Below, one piece after another: positions 1-5,557 of a stretch of DNA of 5,623 bases (position 1 is the first letter of the stretch; the number at the start of each line of letters is the position of its first letter). The DNA lies in NCBI GenBank assembly GCA_002491945.1, contig DKWX01000033.1:1-5623 (forward strand). Reading direction: 5' to 3'. The DNA comes from Porphyromonadaceae bacterium UBA7141 (GTDB lineage: Bacteria > Bacteroidota > Bacteroidia > Bacteroidales > Muribaculaceae). A program made the translations under genes and the position numbers. The notes below the pieces were generated by a model, which saw only the letters and a list, made by a program, of their open reading frames with translations, was not told the DNA's origin and ran no database searches.

Positions 1-47
1 TTATCACGCCGATGGTACTGCGAAAGCGTGAGAGTAGGTAATCGCCC
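1..47 (+). rRNA. rrf: 5S ribosomal RNA, 3' end only
   Basis: The first 47 bases match the 3' third of a bacterial 5S rRNA. The loop E strand CGCCGATGGTAC (8-18) is followed by a short arm capped by a GAAA tetraloop (TGC-GAAA-GCG, 19-28). The opposite loop E strand GAGAGTAGG (30-38) and the helix I 3' strand GTAATCGCC (38-46) come next. The 5' two thirds lie outside the window. A strong intrinsic terminator starts 4 bases downstream, as expected at the end of an rRNA operon (16S-23S-5S order). The exact mature 3' end, somewhere between 46 and 49, cannot be fixed from sequence alone. Confidence 0.88.
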
Positions 48-50
48 CCT

Positions 51-97
51 TAGAAGAAGGCTCACAAAATGTGAGCCTTCTTCTATATCTAATTTTT
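51..97 (+). terminator. Intrinsic terminator of the rRNA operon
   Basis: Bases 51-65 (TAGAAGAAGGCTCAC) pair perfectly with 71-85 (GTGAGCCTTCTTCTA), giving a 15-bp stem with a 5-base loop AAAAT. The 3' arm is itself pyrimidine-rich, and a T run follows at 93-97. It sits directly behind the 5S gene, so it most likely ends the rRNA transcript. No gene in the window converges on it from the right. Confidence 0.9.
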
Positions 98-120
98 CAA
101 CAATCTCTTATCGCCACCTT

Positions 121-200
121 CTCGCGCCGCCGGTGATGGTTTACTGCGGGAACGCGGGAGAGCGCTGGTGATCTTCTGCGTAGCATGAAGGGGCGATTAC
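121..200 (+). pseudogene. Degenerate 5S rRNA-like relic
   Basis: Bases 127-173 follow the same order of blocks as the real 5S 3' end at 7-43: CGCCG, then GATGG, TACTGCG, a GNRA-type loop, GAGAG, and GGTGATC for GGTAATC. Several 1-3 base insertions lie between the blocks. The arm is rebuilt as CTGCG-GGAA-CGCGG, so loop and stem differ from the real gene while pairing is kept. A hairpin CTTCTGC-GTA-GCA(T)GAAG follows at 173-190. Bases 190-200 (GGGGCGATTAC) are the reverse complement of the 5S 3' terminus at 38-48, which is what a 5S helix I 5' strand would look like. I read this as a decayed or rearranged partial 5S copy; chance similarity in a GC-rich patch is the alternative. Confidence 0.4.
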
Positions 201-312
201 GAGTAATTTATTTTGTAATCTTAGTAATCAAGCCACTGAAAAAAGTTTAAATGACTTCAATAATTGGGAGGCAGAAGCGTTTCTATATATAAGTGAATTT
301 TGATGTTAACTG

Positions 313-335
313 CTTAAGTGAGTGTTTAAATTTAA
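313..335 (+). repeat. Partial copy of the TAAGTAAG palindrome (right half)
   Basis: Bases 313-335 match 5543-5565 downstream of the protease gene at 21 of 23 positions (differences at 320 and 327). The match covers the right arm of the 24-bp palindrome at 5534-5557 and continues into the AAATTTAA that follows it. The left arm of the palindrome is not conserved here, so this copy cannot form the full hairpin. Two AT-rich 23-mers matching this well 5.2 kb apart suggest a dispersed element or a duplicated terminator remnant, though low complexity raises the chance level. Confidence 0.5.
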
Positions 336-411
336 TTGAAGAAGATGTGTAAAATTAATCCACATTTTTGACTCTCGCTATCCCATCATAGTGCCGTTGT
401 AGTGGCAGCAG

Positions 412-441
412 TCTGGATTCGCAGATAATAACATAACTTTG
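412..441 (+). promoter_or_regulatory. Candidate Bacteroides-type promoter 1 for the Crp/Fnr gene
   Basis: TAACTTTG at 434-441 matches the Bacteroidota -7 consensus TAnnTTTG exactly. TCTG at 412-415 is one base off the -33 consensus TTTG, with an 18-base gap. Transcription would begin near 448, leaving a leader of about 170 bases before the Crp/Fnr start. The -7 box overlaps a small hairpin (ACATAA/TTATGT). The motif is short, so one chance hit in a few hundred AT-rich bases is quite possible. Confidence 0.35.
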
Positions 442-500
442 TGTTTATGTCGGTCGGTGACTCAGACTGATGGAAATATTAAGGTAGATTGTTGCGGATT

Positions 501-528
501 TCTGATTTTGCGGTATCAATTACGTTTG
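501..528 (+). promoter_or_regulatory. Candidate Bacteroides-type promoter 2 for the Crp/Fnr gene
   Basis: TACGTTTG at 521-528 is a second exact match to TAnnTTTG. A TCTG at 501-504 lies 16 bases upstream and could serve as a weak -33 element. Transcription would start near 535, inside the CTTACTTACTT tract, giving a leader of about 84 bases. A third, weaker box, TATACTTG (555-562, one mismatch), lies even closer to the gene. This promoter is the better placed of the two exact matches, but only mapping of the 5' end could choose. Confidence 0.38.
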
Positions 529-540
529 AATACTTACTTA
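528..540 (-). repeat. Partial copy of the TAAGTAAG palindrome (left half)
   Basis: GAATACTTACTTA at 528-540 matches the left arm of the palindrome at 5534-5546 at 12 of 13 positions. On the minus strand it therefore resembles the repeat at 313-335, so the two together form a loose inverted repeat around the putative promoter region. It overlaps the last base of the -7 box at 521-528. The motif is short and simple in composition. Confidence 0.3.
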
Positions 541-618
541 CTTGATTATTTTATTATACTTGTGTAATGGGATGTTTCCGAAGAGAATGGAGATTTCGCA
601 CACAGGCATTACAAGAGT

Positions 619-1206
619 ATGGAAGAACTTAAGCAACTTCTAAATAAAGAGTGTGACCGGACGCTGTCATCAGAGCAATGGGATGAAGTCTTTGCTCTGG
701 CAGAGGTAATTCATCTTAAAAAAGGTCAGCCTCTGATTCTGCCGGGTGAAGTAAAACCCGATATATATATCGTAAAAGAGGGAATAATGCGTGGTATCGA
801 TTTCAATGGAGACAGAGAGCGCACATTCTGTTTCGGTCTACCCGGTACGATATTTAATTCCCGATTCTCATTCTATCGCGGTCTGCCTTCATATTATCAG
901 ATTGAGGCTTGCACACCGAGTGTCGTATTGCGTATTTCGCGCGAGGACTGGATCGGACTCACCGACCGTAACCATGCATTTGCCATCTGGGTGCTTCATT
1001 ATGCCTGGAGCGAGCAGTTTCTGGAGGAAGACCGCGAATCTACCGTACACAATGGAAATGCCGAAGACCGCTATCTGCACATGCTGCGCACACGTCCGGT
1101 GATAGTGGAGCACGTTTCACAACGAATATTGGCCTCATATCTCGGCATCAGTCCGGAGCATCTGTGTCGTGTCAAGGTAAAGATACTTCGGAATAACCGG
1201 AAATAA
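619..1206 (+). CDS. Crp/Fnr family transcriptional regulator
   Basis: The 195-residue product has the two-part layout and usual length of Bacteroidota Crp/Fnr proteins. A cyclic-nucleotide-binding-type beta roll covers about residues 30-120 (with LKKGQPLILPGEVKPDIYIV and EGIMRG), then comes a dimerisation helix, and a winged helix-turn-helix near 155-195 starts at AEDRYLHML. The HTH reads SQRILASYLGISPEHLCRV; the recognition helix carries E180, C183 and R184 in the E-x-x-[S/C]-R pattern of FNR-type proteins. The arginine-serine phosphate cassette of true CRP is not evident, so cAMP is unlikely as ligand. Cysteines (12, 86, 99, 183) are not arranged as in the FNR iron-sulfur cluster, so the signal is unknown. 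The ATG at 619 gives the full family N-terminus; upstream ATGs are out of frame. No clear terminator follows. An FNR-type operator lies 109 bases past its stop, before the next gene, pointing to local control. Confidence 0.88.
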   Translation: MEELKQLLNKECDRTLSSEQWDEVFALAEVIHLKKGQPLILPGEVKPDIYIVKEGIMRGIDFNGDRERTFCFGLPGTIFNSRFSFYRGLPSYYQIEACTPSVVLRISREDWIGLTDRNHAFAIWVLHYAWSEQFLEEDRESTVHNGNAEDRYLHMLRTRPVIVEHVSQRILASYLGISPEHLCRVKVKILRNNRK

Positions 1207-1314
1207 GCTGACAATTATAAATAGTCTCACGTGGTGAAGTATAGGCAGGCTGACTGATTTAATGAAAAATGTCACACATGGTTGTCAAAATGCCTTAGCA
1301 ACTAAAATATATTT

Positions 1315-1330
1315 ATTGATTTACATCAAT
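1315..1330. promoter_or_regulatory. FNR-type operator, perfect ATTGAT-N4-ATCAAT
   Basis: ATTGATTTACATCAAT is a perfect 6-bp inverted repeat with a 4-base spacer and contains the exact FNR consensus TTGAT-N4-ATCAA. Its centre (1322.5) lies about 42-47 bases upstream of the start expected from the -7 box at 1352-1359, the class II activator position. The gene next door encodes a Crp/Fnr protein whose recognition helix keeps the FNR-type E and R contact residues. An outer inverted repeat, TAGCAAC (1296-1302) and GTTGCTA (1333-1339), surrounds the site. Binding by the neighbouring regulator is inferred, not shown. Confidence 0.7.
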
Positions 1331-1332
1331 GG

Positions 1333-1359
1333 GTTGCTATATGGTATAAATTACCTTTG
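1333..1359 (+). promoter_or_regulatory. Promoter of the secreted protein/protease unit
   Basis: TACCTTTG at 1352-1359 matches the Bacteroidota -7 consensus TAnnTTTG exactly. The only upstream candidate for the -33 box is GTTG at 1333-1336, with a 15-base gap, shorter than usual. A good -7 box, a poor -33 box and an FNR-type palindrome centred near -43 together are what an activator-dependent promoter looks like. Transcription would start near 1366 and leave a leader of about 100 bases before the ATG at 1466. Confidence 0.6.
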
Positions 1360-1365
1360 CAATAG

Positions 1366-1465
1366 GAAATCATTGAAAACGATGACAACCGGCAAACATC
1401 CACTATCGAGAGTCTCAGGTCTCCCGTAGTCTATATCAAGAGCAGAAAAATTTAACATCGATCCT
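1366..1465 (+). other. 5' leader of the secreted protein gene, with a 15-codon mini-ORF
   Basis: About 100 bases separate the predicted start site from the coding sequence. Within it, ATG at 1382 opens a 15-codon frame (MTTGKHPLSRVSGLP) ending at TAG 1427-1429. Its start codon sits in the 3' arm of a 5-bp stem, TCATT/GATGA (1370-1374 and 1381-1385, one G-T pair). A short GAGA/TCTC pairing (1408-1411 and 1420-1423) lies near its end. No strong Shine-Dalgarno precedes the main ATG; the stretch before it, GCAGAAAAATTTAAC, is A-rich, as is usual in Bacteroidota. Whether the mini-ORF is translated cannot be judged from sequence. Confidence 0.35.
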
Positions 1466-3706
1466 ATGAAAAAACTTTTAGTTCCTGCCGTATTGCTTTT
1501 AGGAGCAATAACCTCTCAGCCCGCATATGCGGCAAGTGTGGAATATGGAGATCGTCCATTCTATGGATTCTTTCTCTCGAATCTGTATTTTACGAATGCA
1601 AGCAATGGCGAGTATGGTTTCGGGCGTCAGACATTCAATACGATAGATCAGAACGAGCTGATACATGAGATGACAGGCAATGTGGGTCTTTATGCCTGCG
1701 CAGCGGTAGACGGCATATACTACGCCATCCCATATCATTTCCTCTCATCGATGCAGGAACCTGCGCCGCTGCCGATGTTCTCCTATAATATCTACACCGG
1801 ATATGTCGAAGAGATAGGAGAGTGGAATATCGAGGGGTCGAGTTTCAAGCCCTCGGATATGACCTATGATATAAAGAACGACCGTCTGCTGGCCTTGGGT
1901 TATGACCCGGTCAACCGCAGTTCAATATACGAAGTAGACCGCACCTCCGGTAAATTCACGAAACTTGTAACGCTTCCCGATACGGGCGGAGTGATAGCCT
2001 GCGATGCGTTCGGTCGTGTATTCGTAATCACAGTCGATGGAGTATTGTGTCAGGTGGATATGGAGAAGAACTTCTCCATGACCCGGCTCTACACACTTCC
2101 GTATTCGCAGCTTTCGAGCAATCAGTCGCTTGAGTTCGACCTGACCAACAACAAACTCTACTGGGCCTCCAACACAAGCTCCAACCCGATTGGCGACCGT
2201 GGCTTCGACACTCATCTCCTCGAGATTACAATGCCCGTGATAAGTCAGGACCAGAATTATGATGCATCAGGTGATTACTCATTTCAGAATATAGGAAAAT
2301 TGGGTCATCAGTCCCGCTTCCAGGGGATGTATATTCCATATGCCACAGGCGGGTTTCAGGCTCCGGGCTTCGCCACCGACATTACGGCCGTATCCTCTGA
2401 CGACGGAATGAGCTGTAAAATAGACTTCAAGGCTCCTCTCACCACATTCGGCGGCGAGGAACTCACTTCGCTCGACGGATTCGACGTCTATCGCAACGGA
2501 GAGCGCATATATACCGGCAAAGGACTCACACCCGGAGCGGATGCTTCATATAATGACGCTGCCATCCCTGCGCCCGGAGAATACCGCTACGACATCATCT
2601 GCTATAGCAATATCAACGGCGACGGACCGAAATCTCCTGTATTCTCCTATGTGGGGCCCGACCGTCCGGCAGCAGTATCCGACATCAGCATAGATGTGGC
2701 CGATGACTTCAAGACCATCAATCTCTCATGGACCGCTCCCGCCGAGGGGGCCCAGGGTGGAGCTTTTGACCCATCGACCACAACCTATGACATTATCCGA
2801 CTGCCTGACAATGTCGTTGTGGCCACCGATCTTACCGGCACCACATATACCGACCGACTCAATCGTCTGCTCTGCTATTCATACCGTGTGGAATCGAAGA
2901 ATGCCTATGGATCATCGTTTGCCGTGTCGCGTGAATTTGTGGCCGGCTCTCCGGTCGAGGATTTCCCGGTGGAAGAGAATTTCGAGAACAAGAACGCACT
3001 TCTTCTTAAATGGACTCCGGCCGACAACAATGCAGATGGCATGACATGGCTCTTCGGCACGACTCTTGGTCAGAGTGTATTTGGCGATTATGAGACCACC
3101 GCCGAATATATCATATCACCCACATCAGTGGACAGCAGCGTTCTTGACGCCGACGAATGGCTCATATCGCCCCCGATCGCATTCGGCGACGATGTATATG
3201 CCATCGAACTGCAGATCCGCTCGCTCACTCCAGAGACATTTAATATCTTTACGGGCAACAAAAACACCGTAGAGTCCATGACGGACAATGTCGGAGGTTT
3301 CGAGCTGCGTGCTCCTGAATTTAACGATGAGGACGGACGCATGCTGTTTCAGAAATATACGCTCACTCTGCCGGAAAGCATCCGCAACACAGTGAGCTGT
3401 GTGGGAATCCAGCTGGCCACTCCGTTGCCGGCCAGCCTAAACAGCTATGTACAGCTCGGCAACATCATCATCGACACAGCCGATGTGCTCTCAGTGAAGA
3501 CATTCTCGTCGGCCGACAAGGAGGTGTCAATCAGCTATGACGGAGCTTATATCCGTGTAGACGGCGATTTCACGGCGGGTTCTGTATATAATGCCAATGG
3601 GATGAAGATGAAAGATTTCACAGGCGATACGCTTGAAATATCCGACCTTGCTCCGGGCATATACCTGCTCAATATCGACGGACACAGCTTTAAGATTGTA
3701 AAATAA
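1466..3706 (+). CDS. Secreted FN3 / choice-of-anchor-J protein with T9SS-type C-terminal tail
   Basis: The 746-residue product opens with a Sec signal peptide (MKKLLVPAVLLLGAITSQ...), likely cut after AYA at residue 22. Residues 24-300 read like a beta-propeller: repeated strands such as YDIKNDRLLALGYDP, IYEVDRTSGKF and FDLTNNKLYWAS. Two fibronectin type III-like domains follow at about 303-394 (GFDVYRNGERIY) and 401-490 (INLSWTAPAEG, YSYRVESKNAYG). Residues 499-670 resemble the choice-of-anchor-J/cleaved-adhesin fold, with EENFEN near 503 and the signature DEWLISPPI at 563-571. The last 50-70 residues form a tail with VYNANGM, LAPGIYLLN and FKIVK, the pattern of type IX secretion sorting domains; the M6 protease downstream has the same ending. 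No catalytic motif is visible, so a binding or adhesin role outside the cell is likely; substrate unknown. An FNR-type operator and a perfect -7 box lie upstream, and the ATG at 1466 is the only start that gives the signal peptide. Confidence 0.85.
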   Translation: MKKLLVPAVLLLGAITSQPAYAASVEYGDRPFYGFFLSNLYFTNASNGEYGFGRQTFNTIDQNELIHEMTGNVGLYACAAVDGIYYAIPYHFLSSMQEPAPLPMFSYNIYTGYVEEIGEWNIEGSSFKPSDMTYDIKNDRLLALGYDPVNRSSIYEVDRTSGKFTKLVTLPDTGGVIACDAFGRVFVITVDGVLCQVDMEKNFSMTRLYTLPYSQLSSNQSLEFDLTNNKLYWASNTSSNPIGDRGFDTHLLEITMPVISQDQNYDASGDYSFQNIGKLGHQSRFQGMYIPYATGGFQAPGFATDITAVSSDDGMSCKIDFKAPLTTFGGEELTSLDGFDVYRNGERIYTGKGLTPGADASYNDAAIPAPGEYRYDIICYSNINGDGPKSPVFSYVGPDRPAAVSDISIDVADDFKTINLSWTAPAEGAQGGAFDPSTTTYDIIRLPDNVVVATDLTGTTYTDRLNRLLCYSYRVESKNAYGSSFAVSREFVAGSPVEDFPVEENFENKNALLLKWTPADNNADGMTWLFGTTLGQSVFGDYETTAEYIISPTSVDSSVLDADEWLISPPIAFGDDVYAIELQIRSLTPETFNIFTGNKNTVESMTDNVGGFELRAPEFNDEDGRMLFQKYTLTLPESIRNTVSCVGIQLATPLPASLNSYVQLGNIIIDTADVLSVKTFSSADKEVSISYDGAYIRVDGDFTAGSVYNANGMKMKDFTGDTLEISDLAPGIYLLNIDGHSFKIVK

Positions 3707-3721
3707 AACGTGGCAGCCTTG

Positions 3722-3778
3722 GCCTGTCCCGCATAACCGAATAGACAGTTGGAATCTTTATTCGTATGCGGGGCAGGC
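3722..3778 (+). promoter_or_regulatory. Long intergenic stem-loop between the secreted protein and protease genes
   Basis: Bases 3722-3735 pair with 3765-3778 (14 bp, one G-T pair), and after a 2-base bulge (3736-3737) bases 3738-3743 pair with 3759-3764 (6 bp), around a 15-base loop. No T run follows, so it does not look like a classical intrinsic terminator. It may protect the 3' end of the upstream message, attenuate, or set relative expression of the two genes. Its 3' arm holds the ATG at 3766, which argues against that codon as the protease start. Confidence 0.6.
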
Positions 3779-3791
3779 ATATGATGCCTGC
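3773..3791 (+). promoter_or_regulatory. Competing hairpin before the protease start
   Basis: GCAGGCAT (3773-3780) and ATGCCTGC (3784-3791) form a perfect 8-bp inverted repeat around ATG. The left arm shares 3773-3778 with the 3' arm of the long stem-loop at 3722-3778, so the two structures exclude each other. An A run (3792-3796) follows, not a T run. The hairpin ends 16 bases before the preferred start at 3808, so it could affect ribosome loading there. Confidence 0.45.
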
Positions 3792-3807
3792 AAAAACATC
3801 ACGACCC

Positions 3808-5526
3808 ATGAATATCAAACGACTGACAGTGCTCTCCCTGCTGGTATCGGCAATGCTTTCCGTGTGGGGTGTGCCGGCCCGTCAGGGACTTCACGTCTTG
3901 AGTCAGCCCGATGGCACTCAAGTGAGTGTGCGGATAATAGGCGATGAGCATTTCCACTATTACGAGAGTGAGGCGGGTGAGTTTCTAATGAGGGATTCCG
4001 ACGGCACGTTGCGTCCGATGACCAGAGGTGCCGGCGGCGAGTTGGTGGCCTGTGGGGAAATCACCGGCCGCCGTACCCCCGAAGCGGAAAAGGAGGAACT
4101 CCGCAAGGCAGTGGCCGAGTATCGCGAGCGCATGGCCGAGGCAAATGTCGAGCGGCGTGTGGCTCCGCAGGCTATCCAGAGATCATTTCCTACCACCGGG
4201 GTTGTGACCGGACTTGTGATATTATGCGAATATCAGGATGTGAAACTGACCGATGCTGCCACCGTAGAGCATTACGATAGGATATGCAACGAAAAAGGAT
4301 ATTCGAGCCAATCCACCTATGGCAGTGTAATCGACTATTTCACTGCCCAGTCGGATGGCAAATTCACTCCTTCGTTTGATATATTCGGTCCGGTGACACT
4401 GCCGCATGAAAGGGCATACTATGGTGTGGGAGACGACATAGTCAATCAGTTCCGCGATGCCTGTCTGGAGGCCGACAAGATGGGACTTGACTTCTCAAAA
4501 TACGACATCAATTCCGATGGCTTTGTAGATTTCCTATTCCTTGTGTTTGCCGGTCATGGAGAGGCCCAGGGAGGACCTTACGATACGGTATGGCCCGCGA
4601 TGCAGGATTTGTCGAACTACGTGTTCGACTACTTCGACGGTCTCAACCTCGGAGTCGCCGCCTGTTCGTGCGAACTGAAGGGTGGCAAGGGTACGGAACT
4701 TGACGGGGTAGGCACAATCTGCCATGAGTTCAGTCATATACTCGGTCTGGCCGATATCTACGACACTTCGAATTGCGGAGGGCACGGGATGTCGCACTAC
4801 GACATCATGGACGCCGGCACCTATAACGACAATCAGATCACACCCTCTGGCTACACGGCGATGGACAAGTATACGCTTGGCTGGATCGAACCTATCGTGC
4901 TTGAGGAGTCGCGGCAGAATGTCAGTCTGCGCCCCTTCGATACTTCACATGAGGCTGCATTCATAGTGAATCCCGACAATCCCAATGAGTATTACACCCT
5001 CGAAAACCGTCAGCAGCAGGGATGGGACAAGGGTATACCCGGTCACGGACTTGTGATAAGCTATTGTCATTACGACGCTACTCACTGGCGCCGCAATACG
5101 GTCAATTCCGTGGCGGCAGGCTACGAGCATGTCAGAATCGTGGCGGCCGACAACGTGTGGGGCACAACTACTTTTGATGAAGCTGCCGATCCCTTCCCCG
5201 GCACGACGGGGAACACCGCTTTTTCCGCCACAACGCGTCCGGCCGCAGTATGGCAGTCGACACAGACTGCATTTGTGCCTGAGATAAGCAATATCCGCGA
5301 ATCGGAAGACGGTGTGATCACATTCGACTTCTATTCAAGTTCAGCCTCAGTGGACGCACTCGCTTCAGAGCAGACCGCAGTGAGGGCAGAAGGTTGCAGT
5401 ATCGTGGCTCCCGAAGGATCGGAAATCTACGATATCAACGGTCGCAGAGTGGCCGCAACGGATCTCACACCTGGGATATATGTTGTAAAGACACCTGCAG
5501 CCACAGTCAAATTGATATTACGCTAA
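3808..5526 (+). CDS. M6 family secreted zinc metalloprotease with T9SS-type C-terminal tail
   Basis: The product belongs to the M6 (immune inhibitor A-like) peptidases, secreted zinc endopeptidases. From ATG 3808 it has 572 residues. A signal peptide (MNIKRLTVLSLLVSAML...) is likely cut after VPA at 24. An M6 N-terminal region follows (QPDGTQVSVRIIGDEHFHYY), then a charged linker near 80-120 and the catalytic domain from about 127 (FPTTGVVTGLVIL). It carries a calcium-type loop DINSDGFVD (233-241), GHGEAQGG (249-256), the zinc motif HEFSHILGLADIYD (H306, E307, H310, probable third ligand D316), the Met-turn-like YDIMDAG (331-337), GYTAMDKYTLGW, and LENRQQQGWD. All expected catalytic residues are present. 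The end, IYDINGRRV...LTPGIYVVK...VKLILR, resembles a type IX secretion tail and matches that of the upstream protein. In-frame ATGs at 3766, 3781 and 3784 lie inside intergenic hairpins and would add a stretch spoiling the signal peptide, so 3808 is preferred. Co-transcription with the upstream gene is likely; I see no promoter in the gap. Confidence 0.92.
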   Translation: MNIKRLTVLSLLVSAMLSVWGVPARQGLHVLSQPDGTQVSVRIIGDEHFHYYESEAGEFLMRDSDGTLRPMTRGAGGELVACGEITGRRTPEAEKEELRKAVAEYRERMAEANVERRVAPQAIQRSFPTTGVVTGLVILCEYQDVKLTDAATVEHYDRICNEKGYSSQSTYGSVIDYFTAQSDGKFTPSFDIFGPVTLPHERAYYGVGDDIVNQFRDACLEADKMGLDFSKYDINSDGFVDFLFLVFAGHGEAQGGPYDTVWPAMQDLSNYVFDYFDGLNLGVAACSCELKGGKGTELDGVGTICHEFSHILGLADIYDTSNCGGHGMSHYDIMDAGTYNDNQITPSGYTAMDKYTLGWIEPIVLEESRQNVSLRPFDTSHEAAFIVNPDNPNEYYTLENRQQQGWDKGIPGHGLVISYCHYDATHWRRNTVNSVAAGYEHVRIVAADNVWGTTTFDEAADPFPGTTGNTAFSATTRPAAVWQSTQTAFVPEISNIRESEDGVITFDFYSSSASVDALASEQTAVRAEGCSIVAPEGSEIYDINGRRVAATDLTPGIYVVKTPAATVKLILR

Positions 5527-5557
5527 GTAAGAAGAACACTTACTTAAGTAAGTGTTC
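5524..5557 (+). terminator. Probable terminator: perfect 24-bp palindrome behind the protease gene
   Basis: Bases 5534-5557 read the same on both strands (GAACACTTAC-TTAA-GTAAGTGTTC), able to form a 10-bp stem with a TTAA loop, 7 bases after the protease stop. AAATTTAA follows rather than a clean T run, so intrinsic termination is plausible but not textbook. A second pairing is possible: TAAGTAAG at 5524-5531, which contains the stop codon, is complementary to CTTACTTA at 5539-5546 and would compete with the main hairpin. The full symmetry also fits termination from either side or a protein-binding site. Confidence 0.55.

Larger units (their letters stand above)
201..618. other. AT-rich intergenic region without a visible gene
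   Basis: I find no credible coding sequence, tRNA or mobile element in these 418 bases. What can be seen is two partial copies of the TAAGTAAG-type repeat (313-335 and 528-540) and two or three Bacteroides-type -7 boxes. There is also a group of short inverted repeats at 392-469: TGCC/GGCA at 392-407, CAGTCTG/CAGACTG at 409-415 and 463-469, and ACATAA/TTATGT at 431-450 nested inside the latter. The pairings are short and may be chance. The region most simply serves as the promoter and leader region of the Crp/Fnr gene. Confidence 0.6.

Noticed and set aside
587..643. Short ORF from ATG 587 overlapping the regulator start
   Set aside because: It is 18 codons, out of frame with the regulator, and its second half simply reads the regulator gene in another frame.
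1227..1237. TCAC-GTG-GTGA as terminator of the regulator gene
   Set aside because: The stem is only 4 bp and no T run follows, so I do not call a terminator there.
1922..2215. Minus-strand open frame inside the secreted protein gene
   Set aside because: It is fully contained in a gene with clear domains and signal peptide, has no recognisable motif, and is best explained as a shadow frame. The same holds for the frames at 889-1113, 3088-3342, 3960-4196 and 4534-4797.
2694..3272. Plus-strand open frames at 2694-3044 and 3066-3272
   Set aside because: They lie in another frame within the FN3 and choice-of-anchor-J regions and read as low-complexity proline-, serine- and arginine-rich shadow translations.
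3766..3807. Upstream in-frame ATGs (3766, 3781, 3784) as the protease start
   Set aside because: They lie within the two intergenic hairpins and would put a basic, polar stretch ahead of a signal peptide that is ideal when started at 3808.
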